The position numbers were made by a program, and so were the translations under genes. From NCBI GenBank assembly GCA_013696905.1, contig JACCXP010000370.1, positions 1 to 5,503 on the forward strand: 5,503 nucleotides of DNA, read 5' to 3'. This DNA comes from Thermoleophilaceae bacterium. Its GTDB lineage: Bacteria; Actinomycetota; Thermoleophilia; Solirubrobacterales; Thermoleophilaceae. Positions within the stretch are counted from its first letter, which is position 1, and the number at the start of each line of letters is the position of its first letter. Positions 1-5,503 of this stretch are shown here, piece after piece. Below the pieces are notes generated by a model, which made no database searches, was not told where the DNA came from, and saw only the letters and a program-made list of their open reading frames with translations.

Positions 1-2
1 TC

Positions 3-746
3 TTCACCAAGTGCGGGCGCTCGTGGTACGGGCGCCCGGAGGGCGAGGTCGGCAACGACCTGCGGCCCGAGTCGATCCGCTTCGAGTGCGAGCAGAGCCT
101 CGAGCGCCTCGGCGTCGAGCGGATCGACCTGTTCCAGTTCCACTGGCCCGATCCCGAGACAGGCACGCCGGTCGAGGAGTCGTGGGGCACGATGGTCGAG
201 CTCGTCGATGAGGGCAAGGTCCGCTGGCTCGGGGTCTCGAACTTCGACGTCGAGCTGCTCGAGCGCTGCGAGGCGATCCGCCACGTCGACTCGCTGCAGC
301 CGCCGTTCAACCTGCTGATGCGCTCGGCGCGCCAGGAGCTGATCCCGTGGGCGCGCGAGCACGAGACGGGCGTCCTCTGCTACTCGCCGATGGCCTCCGG
401 CATGCTCACCGGCAAGTTCGACCGCGAGCGCGTCGAGGGCCTCGCCGACGACGACTGGCGCAAGGGCGAGCACCCGCAGGCCGCCGAGTTCCGCGACCCG
501 CGCCTGTCGCGCAACCTCGAGCTCGTCGAGCGACTGCGCGCGATCGGGGAGCGCCTCGAGTCCGACGTGCCGTCGGTCGCGATCGCGTGGACGCTCGCCG
601 TGCCGGGCGTTACGGCCGCGATCGTCGGCGCGCGCAGCCCCGAGCAGGTCGAGGGCTGGCTGCCGGCCGGGGCGCTCGAGCTGAGCGACGAGGACGTGGG
701 TGAGATCGAGCGCGCGATCGAGGAGACGGGAGCCGGCGAGGGCTAG
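3..746 (+). CDS. Aldo/keto reductase, 5'-truncated by the window edge
   Basis: Aldo/keto reductases are cytosolic (beta/alpha)8-barrel enzymes that reduce aldehydes and ketones to alcohols with NAD(P)H, or run the reverse reaction. The reading frame is open from base 3, upstream of the first ATG at 192, so the gene continues beyond the left edge. About 247 residues are visible; roughly 80 N-terminal residues, including the catalytic Asp and Tyr, are missing. The fragment opens with FTKCG, which carries the catalytic Lys (fragment residue 3). It continues with LERLGVERIDLFQFHWPD, whose His47 is the fourth tetrad residue, then GKVRWLGVSNF, the CYSPMASGMLTGKF barrel strand, and the C-terminal cofactor-phosphate motif IVGARSPEQVEGW. 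It converges on the LDH2-type gene and shares a CTAG with it. It differs clearly from the reductase at 3841-4872, so the pair is not a recent duplication. Family assignment is firm; the substrate is unknown. Confidence 0.93.
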   Translation, partial: FTKCGRSWYGRPEGEVGNDLRPESIRFECEQSLERLGVERIDLFQFHWPDPETGTPVEESWGTMVELVDEGKVRWLGVSNFDVELLERCEAIRHVDSLQPPFNLLMRSARQELIPWAREHETGVLCYSPMASGMLTGKFDRERVEGLADDDWRKGEHPQAAEFRDPRLSRNLELVERLRAIGERLESDVPSVAIAWTLAVPGVTAAIVGARSPEQVEGWLPAGALELSDEDVGEIERAIEETGAGEG

Positions 747-758
747 CGAGTAGCCGGC
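732..758. terminator. Possible bidirectional hairpin over two convergent stop codons
   Basis: GCCGGC occurs at 732-737 and again at 753-758. The hexamer is self-complementary, so the two copies can pair as a 6-bp all-GC stem around a 15-base loop. The loop holds the palindrome GCTAGC (742-747), which contains both stop codons, so the structure is almost symmetric about the gene junction. No U-tract follows on either strand, so it is not a canonical intrinsic terminator. GC-rich hairpins also arise by chance at this base composition. Both arms lie inside coding sequence. Confidence 0.25.
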
Positions 759-1774
759 ACGGCGACGCCGAGCTCGCGCGCGAGCGAGCTGAGCGTGTCG
801 AACAGCGAGCGCGGCAGCGGGATCCCGTCGCGGCTGCGCTGCGACTGCGTACTCAGCTCCGGGTCGCCCGCCACCAGCACCGCGTCGAACCCGGGCGCGG
901 GGGGATTCGCGCGTAGCTCGCTCAGCAGGCGCTCGAGGGCGTCGGCGAAGGCGTCGCGCCCGACCGTGCGCTCGGGGTCGATCACCAGGAAGAAGTGCCC
1001 GACATCCTGGGCGCGGCTGAAGTCGTTGTACATGTCGCCGACCGAGTGCGTGAAGCCCGCCCCCGCGAGCAGGCCGGAGAGGATCTCGACCATCAGCCCG
1101 AGGCCGTAGCCCTTGTAGCCGCCGAGCGGCACCGCCCAGCGCGCCTCGTCTGCGTCCGTGGTCGGCGCGCCGCGCTCGTCGACGGCCCAGCTCTCCGGGA
1201 TCGCGCGGCCCTGCTCGCGCGCCAGGAAGACCTTGCCGACCGCCACCTGGCTCGTCGCCATGTCGAGCACGAAGATCGCGTCGGTGCTCGGCGCCGCGAA
1301 CGCGATCGGATTGGTGCCGAGCGCCGGTCCCGATCCGCCGTAGGGAACGACGTAGGGCTCGGCGTTCGTGGTCGATATCGCGAGCAGCCCCTCCCGGGCG
1401 GCGCGCAGCGCGTACAAGCCGGCGGCGCCGTAGTGGCTCGATCCGCGCACGGTGACGACGCCGACACCGTGCGCCCGCGCGAGCCGGACAGCGAGGTCGG
1501 TGGCGAAGTAGCCGGCCACCTGGCCCGGCCCGCCGTCGGCGTCGACCACTGCCACGGCGCCGTCCTCGCTGACCACGAACGGCTCCGGGTCGTCGTTCAG
1601 GAGCCCGGCGCGCAGCCGCTCGATGTAGATCGGCACGCGCAGCACCCCGTGCGAGTCGATGCCGCGCAGGTTCGTCTCCACCAGGCTCTGGGCGACCACC
1701 GCGGCGGCCTCGTCGACGAGCCCGGCCGCCTCGAGCAGCTCTCCGACCCAGCCTTCGAGCCGCTCGGCACCCAT
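743..1774 (-). CDS. LDH2/MDH2-family malate/L-lactate-type dehydrogenase
   Basis: Predicted cytosolic NAD(P)-dependent oxidoreductase of the LDH2/MDH2 fold, which is unrelated to classical lactate or malate dehydrogenase. Members act on 2-hydroxy/2-keto acids such as malate, lactate, sulfolactate, ureidoglycolate and 2,3-diketogulonate, and some reduce cyclic imines. The product is 343 residues, a normal length. Family motifs appear in order: GIDSHGVLR (His42), GSSHYGAAGLYALRAA (His114), the GTNPIAFA block (residues 153-160), LDMATS (170-175), GGYKGYGLGLMVEILSG (218-234) and a C-terminal GDPE...RDGIPLP segment. I chose the ATG at 1774: the family N-terminus follows directly, and GGCGAG lies 9 bases upstream. 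An in-frame GTG two codons earlier (1780) is possible. Starting at 1969 would add 65 Arg-rich residues and overlap the preceding gene. It is last in the cluster, 41 bases after the D-2-hydroxyacid dehydrogenase stop. Substrate unknown. Confidence 0.93.
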   Translation of the reverse strand: MGAERLEGWVGELLEAAGLVDEAAAVVAQSLVETNLRGIDSHGVLRVPIYIERLRAGLLNDDPEPFVVSEDGAVAVVDADGGPGQVAGYFATDLAVRLARAHGVGVVTVRGSSHYGAAGLYALRAAREGLLAISTTNAEPYVVPYGGSGPALGTNPIAFAAPSTDAIFVLDMATSQVAVGKVFLAREQGRAIPESWAVDERGAPTTDADEARWAVPLGGYKGYGLGLMVEILSGLLAGAGFTHSVGDMYNDFSRAQDVGHFFLVIDPERTVGRDAFADALERLLSELRANPPAPGFDAVLVAGDPELSTQSQRSRDGIPLPRSLFDTLSSLARELGVAVPATR

Positions 1775-1815
1775 CGTCACGGACTCGCCGACCGATGAGC
1801 CGGGCTCCCGCGCCA

Positions 1816-2871
1816 CTAGTAAGGGGTGTCGGCTGTCACGCGCTTCTGCAGCGGCTCGCCGGCGAGGAAGCGCTCGAGGTTGGCGACGAACAGCTCCACG
1901 ATCCGCTCGTTCTCGAGCTCCGAGAGCGCCGAGACGTGTGGCGAGACGATCACGTTCGGAAGCTCCCACAACGGGCTGTCCGGAGCGAGCGGCTCGCTCT
2001 CGAAGACGTCGAGGGCGGCGCCGGCGAGGGTGCCGTCGCGCAGCCGCTCGACGAGCGCATCCTCGTCGATCACCGCCCCGCGGCCGACGCTCGTGAGCAC
2101 GGCGCCGGGCTTCACGGCGGCGAGCACGTCGGCGCTCAGGAGGCCCTCGGTATCGGGGGTGATCGGCAGCGTGACGACGATCGCGTCGGCCTCGGCGACG
2201 AGCTCGGGCAGGCGGTCGTTGCCGTGCACCTCGTCCACGTGATCGACGTCCGAGGGCGTGCGCTTGACCCCAATCACCCTCATTCCGAACGCCCTCGCGA
2301 GCCGCGCGGTCTCGACGCCGATCTCCCCGAGGCCGACGATCAGCATCGTCTGCCCCCGGAGCTCGCGCACCGGCCGGCGCACGCTCGGCCAGCGCTTCGC
2401 GCGCTGATCTGCGAGCAGGTCCGGCACGTGCTTTGCGAAGTACAGGAGCCCCATCAGCGAGAACTCGGCGAGCGGCCCCGCGTGGGCTCCGCTCGAGGTC
2501 GTCACCGCGACGCGCTCGAGCTGCTCGGGCGCGAGCTCTGCGCCCGCCACGTGCTGTCCGGCCCCGGCGCTCATGCCGGCCACCCAGCGCGCCCGCGGCG
2601 CCGCCGCGATCACCTCGCTCAAGCCCTGTGGAGAGTCGCCCGGATAGCCGAGCACGACGTCCGCCCTTCCGAGCATCTCCTCGAAGCGACCGCGCCCGTC
2701 CTCGTCGAGCGTGAAGTCCGGGTCGCCGTTGTGGTCGGAGGCCCAGCGCGCGGGCGCCACTAGCGCCGGGTCCGACAGCACCTCGAGGCGTGAATCGACC
2801 TGGCGGATGCGCTCCACCAACTCGTCCTCGATGGGGGTGGCGACCGCCACCACGACGCGATCCTGCGGCAT
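1816..2871 (-). CDS. D-isomer-specific 2-hydroxyacid dehydrogenase
   Basis: Cytosolic oxidoreductase interconverting a 2-keto acid and, typically, a D-2-hydroxy acid with a nicotinamide cofactor. The product is 351 residues. Residues 1 to about 130 form the substrate-side half, including GAHAGPLAEFSLMGLL (128-143). The Rossmann domain follows, with VGLGEIG (179-185) as GxGxxG. The full catalytic triad is present: Arg264 in SVGRGAVIDE, Glu293 in LDVFESEPL and His312 in SPHVSA. The 29-residue Arg-Glu spacing matches characterised D-lactate dehydrogenases. After the second Rossmann strand the sequence reads GVKRTPS, with basic residues where NAD-preferring members usually carry Asp, which hints at NADP(H) use. 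I chose the ATG at 2871 over an in-frame GTG at 2904 because AGGAG sits 8 bases before it. It lies 34 bases after the permease gene. Phosphoglycerate, glyoxylate/hydroxypyruvate, D-lactate or sulfolactate dehydrogenase are all possible; sequence alone does not decide. Confidence 0.95.
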   Translation of the reverse strand: MPQDRVVVAVATPIEDELVERIRQVDSRLEVLSDPALVAPARWASDHNGDPDFTLDEDGRGRFEEMLGRADVVLGYPGDSPQGLSEVIAAAPRARWVAGMSAGAGQHVAGAELAPEQLERVAVTTSSGAHAGPLAEFSLMGLLYFAKHVPDLLADQRAKRWPSVRRPVRELRGQTMLIVGLGEIGVETARLARAFGMRVIGVKRTPSDVDHVDEVHGNDRLPELVAEADAIVVTLPITPDTEGLLSADVLAAVKPGAVLTSVGRGAVIDEDALVERLRDGTLAGAALDVFESEPLAPDSPLWELPNVIVSPHVSALSELENERIVELFVANLERFLAGEPLQKRVTADTPY

Positions 2872-2879
2872 CTGTACAG

Positions 2880-2884
2880 CTCCT
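2880..2884 (-). promoter_or_regulatory. Ribosome binding site of the D-2-hydroxyacid dehydrogenase
   Basis: AGGAG on the minus strand, 8 bases upstream of the ATG at 2871. This is the strongest Shine-Dalgarno match in the cluster and settles the start in favour of this ATG over the in-frame GTG at 2904. It falls in a short CAGC/GCTG inverted repeat that could partly occlude it, though the stem is only 4 bp. Confidence 0.8.
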
Positions 2885-2905
2885 GTGCTGGGGGGCAGCG
2901 GCACC

Positions 2906-3784
2906 CTAATGGGTGTTCTCCGAGTCGTCGCCGGCCTGGCTCGAGCGCCGCGCGAGCGCGAAGAAGTAGGCCGCCTCGACCGGGAAGGCGAGCAGGCCGG
3001 GCAGGGCGGCCGCCGACCCGAGCAGCGTGCCCCCGACGGCCGCCGCGAGCGCCACGTTCTTGAAGCCGACGAACGGCGCCTCCGAGCGCAGCCGGCGCGG
3101 GGCCAGGCGCGCGGCGAGCCAGCCGCTCCCGAAGGTGCGCGCGACGATCACGACGAGGATCAGCGCGACCTCGAGCGCAGCGACCGACTGCGACCCGAAC
3201 GACTCGGCGAACGTGCCGCCGAGCCCGAAGCAGATCAGGAAGACCGTCGTGTTGACCATCGCCCTGCGCACGCGCTGGGGCACGCGCGCGACCCACGGGT
3301 GCGCGAGCCGAGCGAGGATCGACGGCGCGATCAGCCCGGCGGTCACGGTCAACGCGATCGTGTCGATGCCGACGGTCGTGCCGGCGGCGGCGAACAGCGC
3401 CAGCGGTGTCAGCACGAGCGAGAGCCCGTAGCCGACGAGGCAGAAGACGAGCACGTTCGGCACGTCGACCTCGGCGATGTCGGCGTAGGTCGGTACGAGC
3501 GCGGCCGGCGGGGCGACCGCCATCACGAAGATCCCGAAGCCGAGCGGCTCCGTGATCCCGAACAGGAGCGCGACCGCGATCGTCGGCAATGTCACGACGG
3601 CGTGATGCAGGCCGAGCAGGGCGAGCCCCGGCCCGACCTGGATGCCCCCCTCGCGGCGTGGGATCGCCCCGACCGTCAGGAATGTCTGCACCGCGAGCGC
3701 CGGGATCGCAAGCGCGCCGGCCGACTCGGACACCGGCACGACCGCGCCGGCGCCGAGGCCGCCCATGGCGAGGGCGACCAGCAC
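2906..3784 (-). CDS. Bile acid:sodium symporter-like (SBF/BASS fold) permease
   Basis: Predicted inner-membrane permease of 292 residues, almost entirely hydrophobic segments joined by short loops, with a hydrophilic C-terminal tail (SSQAGDDSENTH). Two regions match the discontinuous crossing helices of the BASS/SBF fold: FVMAVAPPAALVPTYADIAE (86-105) and VGFKNVALAAAVGG (239-252), the latter matching the family's G-x-(Q)-N-x-x-LA helix. BASS proteins carry organic anions such as bile acids, pyruvate and pantoate; here the cargo is probably an acid handled by the neighbouring dehydrogenases. The usual sodium-binding residues look replaced (Phe238 and Lys242 in the second crossing helix, Pro98 in the first). 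The start is uncertain. GTG at 3784 has GGAG five bases upstream but leaves a short first helix; the upstream frame is open and adds RRIVVGAL, with a possible CTG start at 3844. The gene lies between the reductase and the hydroxyacid dehydrogenase. An AEC-type carrier, which has a related fold, is the main alternative. Confidence 0.8.
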   Translation of the reverse strand: MLVALAMGGLGAGAVVPVSESAGALAIPALAVQTFLTVGAIPRREGGIQVGPGLALLGLHHAVVTLPTIAVALLFGITEPLGFGIFVMAVAPPAALVPTYADIAEVDVPNVLVFCLVGYGLSLVLTPLALFAAAGTTVGIDTIALTVTAGLIAPSILARLAHPWVARVPQRVRRAMVNTTVFLICFGLGGTFAESFGSQSVAALEVALILVVIVARTFGSGWLAARLAPRRLRSEAPFVGFKNVALAAAVGGTLLGSAAALPGLLAFPVEAAYFFALARRSSQAGDDSENTH

Positions 3785-3789
3785 CAGCG

Positions 3790-3793
3790 CTCC
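3790..3793 (-). promoter_or_regulatory. Candidate ribosome binding site for the permease GTG start
   Basis: GGAG on the minus strand, five bases upstream of the GTG at 3784. It supports the shorter permease start. However, it would also be coding sequence if translation began at the CTG overlapping the upstream reductase stop (3844). Confidence 0.45.
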
Positions 3794-3840
3794 GACGACT
3801 ATCCGCCGCTCGCGCGCGGCGCGCTCGTCGCGGGTGGCGG

Positions 3841-4872
3841 TCAGCCCGCCTCGGCGAACTCGGGAATGCGGTCGGCGGCGAACTTGCGCTGATGCCAGTA
3901 GGGGTAGATCTGCGGCGGCTCGCTCGCCTGGTCGAGGCGGTTGAGCTCGTCTTCGGTCATGTCCCAGCTCGCCGCTCCGAGGTTGTCCTCGAGCTGCTCG
4001 AGGTTGCGCGCACCGATGATCACCGAGGTCACGCCGCGCTGTCGCAGCAGCCAGTTGATCGCCGCCTGTGCGGGCGAGACGCCGTGTGCCTCGGCCACCT
4101 CCACGAGCGCGTCGACGATGTCGTAGCCGCGCTCCTCGTCGATCGTGCCGGGAGCGCCGAGCGCCGACAGGCGCGTGCCCTCGGGCGGGTCCTGCCCGCG
4201 GCGGAACTTGCCCGAGAGGAAGCCGGCCGCGAGCGGGCTCCAGACGAGGATCCCGACGCCCTGGTCAAGCGACAGCGGCACGAGCTCGTTCTCGAGCTCA
4301 CGCGCCACCAGCGAGTAGTTCACCTGCTGCGAGCAGAAGCGCTCGAGATCGCGCAGCTCCGACACCGAGAGCGACTTCATCAGGTGCCACGCGGAGTAGT
4401 TCGAGCAGCCGATGTAGCGCACCTTGCCCGAGCGAACGAGGTCGTCGAGCGCGCCGAGCGTCTCCTCGAGCGGCGTCAGGGCGTCCCAGCCGTGGACCTG
4501 GTAGAGGTCGATGTAGTCGGTCCCGAGGCGGCGCAGGCTGGCCTCGCAGCCGGAGATGATGTGGTGGCGCGAGAGCCCGACGTCGTTTGCACCCTCGCCC
4601 ATCCGCCCACGCACCTTCGTCGCCAGCACGATCTCGTCGCGGCGGTCCCCGAGCGCCTTGCCGAGGATCTCCTCGGACAGCCCGGTCGAGTAGACGTCGG
4701 CGGTGTCGAACAGGTTGACGCCGGCCTCGAGCGAGCGGTCGACGAACTGACGTGCGTCGTCCACGCCGAGGTCACCCATCGCCCCGAAGCGCCCTTCCCC
4801 GCCGAAGGTCATCGTGCCCAGGCTGAGCACCGAGACCTGCAGGCCGGTCTTGCCGAGAAAGCGCATCTCCAT
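3841..4872 (-). CDS. Aldo/keto reductase, complete, first gene of the cluster
   Basis: Complete aldo/keto reductase of 343 residues, usual for the bacterial oxidoreductase-type branch of the family. It probably reduces an aldehyde or ketone, or oxidises the matching alcohol, in the cytosol using NAD(P)H. The whole catalytic tetrad is visible: Asp56 in NLFDTADVY, Tyr61 in the same block, Lys86 in LATKVRG and His127 in YQVHGWD. Further family marks are [12 protein letters not shown] (149-160), [16 protein letters not shown] (208-223) and [16 protein letters not shown] (285-300), which binds the cofactor phosphate. The ATG at 4872 has AAGGA nine bases upstream (4882-4886); the Met two codons later is less well placed. 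It is the promoter-proximal gene, divergent from the enolase-superfamily gene and 56 bases ahead of the permease. It is the only gene here ending in TGA. The substrate is not predictable; a sugar or sugar-derived aldehyde would fit the context. Confidence 0.96.
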   Translation of the reverse strand: MEMRFLGKTGLQVSVLSLGTMTFGGEGRFGAMGDLGVDDARQFVDRSLEAGVNLFDTADVYSTGLSEEILGKALGDRRDEIVLATKVRGRMGEGANDVGLSRHHIISGCEASLRRLGTDYIDLYQVHGWDALTPLEETLGALDDLVRSGKVRYIGCSNYSAWHLMKSLSVSELRDLERFCSQQVNYSLVARELENELVPLSLDQGVGILVWSPLAAGFLSGKFRRGQDPPEGTRLSALGAPGTIDEERGYDIVDALVEVAEAHGVSPAQAAINWLLRQRGVTSVIIGARNLEQLEDNLGAASWDMTEDELNRLDQASEPPQIYPYWHQRKFAADRIPEFAEAG

Positions 4873-4905
4873 CTGGTCGTTTCCTTCCGGGTCGGTGGCC
4901 AGGCG

Positions 4906-4911
4906 ATGGTA
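4906..4911 (-). promoter_or_regulatory. Weak candidate -10 element for the four-gene cluster
   Basis: On the minus strand, TACCAT fits the TANNNT pattern of actinobacterial -10 elements. It would give a leader of roughly 25-30 bases before the reductase ATG at 4872. No convincing -35 hexamer lies 16-18 bases upstream. The main support is its position in the only divergent gap of the window, so confidence is low. Confidence 0.25.
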
Positions 4912-4926
4912 TTCGGCGTCCGGGTC

Positions 4927-4932
4927 TAGGCT
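4927..4932 (+). promoter_or_regulatory. Candidate -10 element for a leaderless enolase-superfamily transcript
   Basis: TAGGCT on the plus strand fits TANNNT. It ends 8 bases before GTG 4941 and 11 bases before ATG 4944, so transcription would begin at or next to the start codon. No Shine-Dalgarno sequence precedes the gene, which agrees with a leaderless mRNA, common in Actinobacteria. No clear -35 hexamer is visible. The element also forms part of a small inverted repeat (AGGC, four-base loop, GCCT; 4928-4939). Confidence 0.4.
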
Positions 4933-4943
4933 GGCGCCTCGTG

Positions 4944-5503
4944 ATGAGGATCACCGCCGTCAGGACCGCCGTGGTCGAGGCCAACTACGACTGGACCTTC
5001 GTCCGCGTCTACTCGGACGAGGGCCTGACGGGCATCGGGGAGAGCTTCGGCGCACCGGGGCTGAGCTCGATCATCCGTCAGTTCGAGCCCCTGCTGGTCG
5101 GCGAGGATCCCTCGAACGTCGACGCACTGTGGGCCAAGATGCGCTGGGCGGCCTCGGGCGCGGGCTCACAGGCGGGGATCGTCTACAACGCGATCTCCGG
5201 AATCGAGGCCGCGCTGTGGGACCTGACGGCGCAGTCGCTCGGCGTGCCGATCCACAAGCTGCTCGGGGGCATGTTCCGCGACCGCGTGCGGATCTATGCC
5301 GACTGCCACGCCGGCGAGGCGCTAGAGGCGCTCGACCCGCTGATGATGGCGCGCGCGCCGAAGTGGGTCGAGGGCGCGGGCGACGAGCCCGTCGCGATCA
5401 CGTCCGCCGCGCGCCATCCGGTGCACGGACGCGCCTACGGCCCTGCTTCGACGGCCGACATCTTCACCCCGGAGCAGTACGCCAGGCGCGCCCGCCAAGT
5501 GGT
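4944..5503 (+). CDS. Mandelate racemase/muconate lactonizing-type enolase superfamily enzyme, 3'-truncated
   Basis: The frame stays open to the right edge, giving 186 complete codons, about half the usual 370-400. The capping domain is intact: MRITAVRTAVVEANYDWTF, VRVYSDEGLTGIGES (20-34), then ISGIEAALWDLTAQSLG and VPIHKLLGG (84-109), a classic family block. The barrel begins at DRVRIYADCHAG (113-123). The catalytic Lys and the three metal ligands should lie beyond the window, so activity cannot be assigned. Members abstract a proton alpha to a carboxylate, mostly as acid-sugar dehydratases, racemases or cycloisomerases. Residues about 124-172, between the first barrel strand and FTPEQYARRARQVV, are longer than usual and form a possible lid. 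The start is ATG 4944; GTG 4941 is directly adjacent and in frame. It is divergent from the reductase cluster and may share regulation with it. A sugar-acid dehydratase is the likeliest role by context, but this is inference. Confidence 0.9.
   Translation, partial: MRITAVRTAVVEANYDWTFVRVYSDEGLTGIGESFGAPGLSSIIRQFEPLLVGEDPSNVDALWAKMRWAASGAGSQAGIVYNAISGIEAALWDLTAQSLGVPIHKLLGGMFRDRVRIYADCHAGEALEALDPLMMARAPKWVEGAGDEPVAITSAARHPVHGRAYGPASTADIFTPEQYARRARQV

Noticed and set aside
995..1798. Plus-strand frame of 267 residues opposite the LDH2-type gene
   Set aside because: It is antisense to a well-supported gene and has a composition-driven Arg/Val/Asp-rich sequence.
1775..1969. A 65-residue N-terminal extension of the LDH2-type protein
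   Set aside because: It would overlap the upstream dehydrogenase by more than 150 bases, is Arg-rich, and precedes the point where family similarity begins (Met at 1774).
1795..2763. Plus-strand frame of 322 residues opposite the D-2-hydroxyacid dehydrogenase
   Set aside because: It mirrors a gene with complete catalytic and cofactor motifs and has no family features of its own.
2872..2879. The palindrome CTGTACAG as an operator
   Set aside because: It is only 8 bases long and sits between a ribosome site and a start codon inside an operon, so a chance occurrence is likelier.
2872..2904. An upstream GTG start (2904) for the D-2-hydroxyacid dehydrogenase
   Set aside because: It would place the AGGAG ribosome site inside the coding sequence; the ATG at 2871 is ideally spaced from that site.
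2711..3892. Plus-strand frame of 393 residues opposite the permease
   Set aside because: Its highly charged Arg/Asp/Glu-rich product is the antisense image of a hydrophobic membrane protein gene. No domain motif or ribosome site supports it.
3..4872. The two aldo/keto reductases as a recent tandem duplication
   Set aside because: They share only family motifs; the sequence between motifs and the C-terminal tails differ too much.
3589..4929. Long plus-strand frame of 446 residues opposite the complete reductase and permease start
   Set aside because: It is antisense to a gene with a full catalytic tetrad. Its product is a low-complexity Arg/Ala/Glu/Val mix without recognisable motifs, as expected for shadow frames at this GC content.

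Overview
This is a roughly 70% GC (estimated by eye), densely coded bacterial window. Strong G/C bias at third codon positions, GTG starts and an apparently leaderless gene suggest a high-GC actinobacterium. The style of the proteins fits the Thermoleophilia (Solirubrobacterales/Gaiellales), but that is an impression and cannot be proven from this window. No RNA gene, insertion sequence, CRISPR array or phage signature was found.

Layout, left to right. (1) Bases 3-746, plus strand: the 3' part of an aldo/keto reductase gene that enters from beyond the left edge. (2) Bases 743-4872, minus strand: a tight four-gene cluster read right to left. Its order is a complete aldo/keto reductase (4872-3841), a bile-acid:sodium-symporter-like (SBF/BASS fold) permease (3784-2906), a D-isomer-specific 2-hydroxyacid dehydrogenase (2871-1816) and an LDH2/MDH2-type malate/L-lactate dehydrogenase (1774-743). 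Gaps are 56, 34 and 41 bases, so this looks like one operon. Its last gene converges on the left-edge reductase, and the two stop codons overlap in a single CTAG. (3) Bases 4873-4943: a 71-base divergent promoter region. (4) Bases 4944-5503, plus strand: the 5' part of a mandelate racemase/muconate lactonizing (enolase superfamily) gene that runs off the right edge.

Together the genes look like a small catabolic module for a sugar acid or another 2-hydroxy acid. An organic-anion permease, an enolase-superfamily dehydratase or racemase, and several NAD(P)-dependent oxidoreductases would import the acid and interconvert hydroxy and keto forms. The substrate cannot be read from the sequence. Two points deserve attention. 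The adjacent dehydrogenases come from unrelated folds that often have opposite stereopreference, an arrangement known elsewhere to racemise a hydroxy acid through its keto acid. The permease appears to lack the residues that bind sodium in characterised BASS transporters. No new defence, mobile or RNA system was seen.
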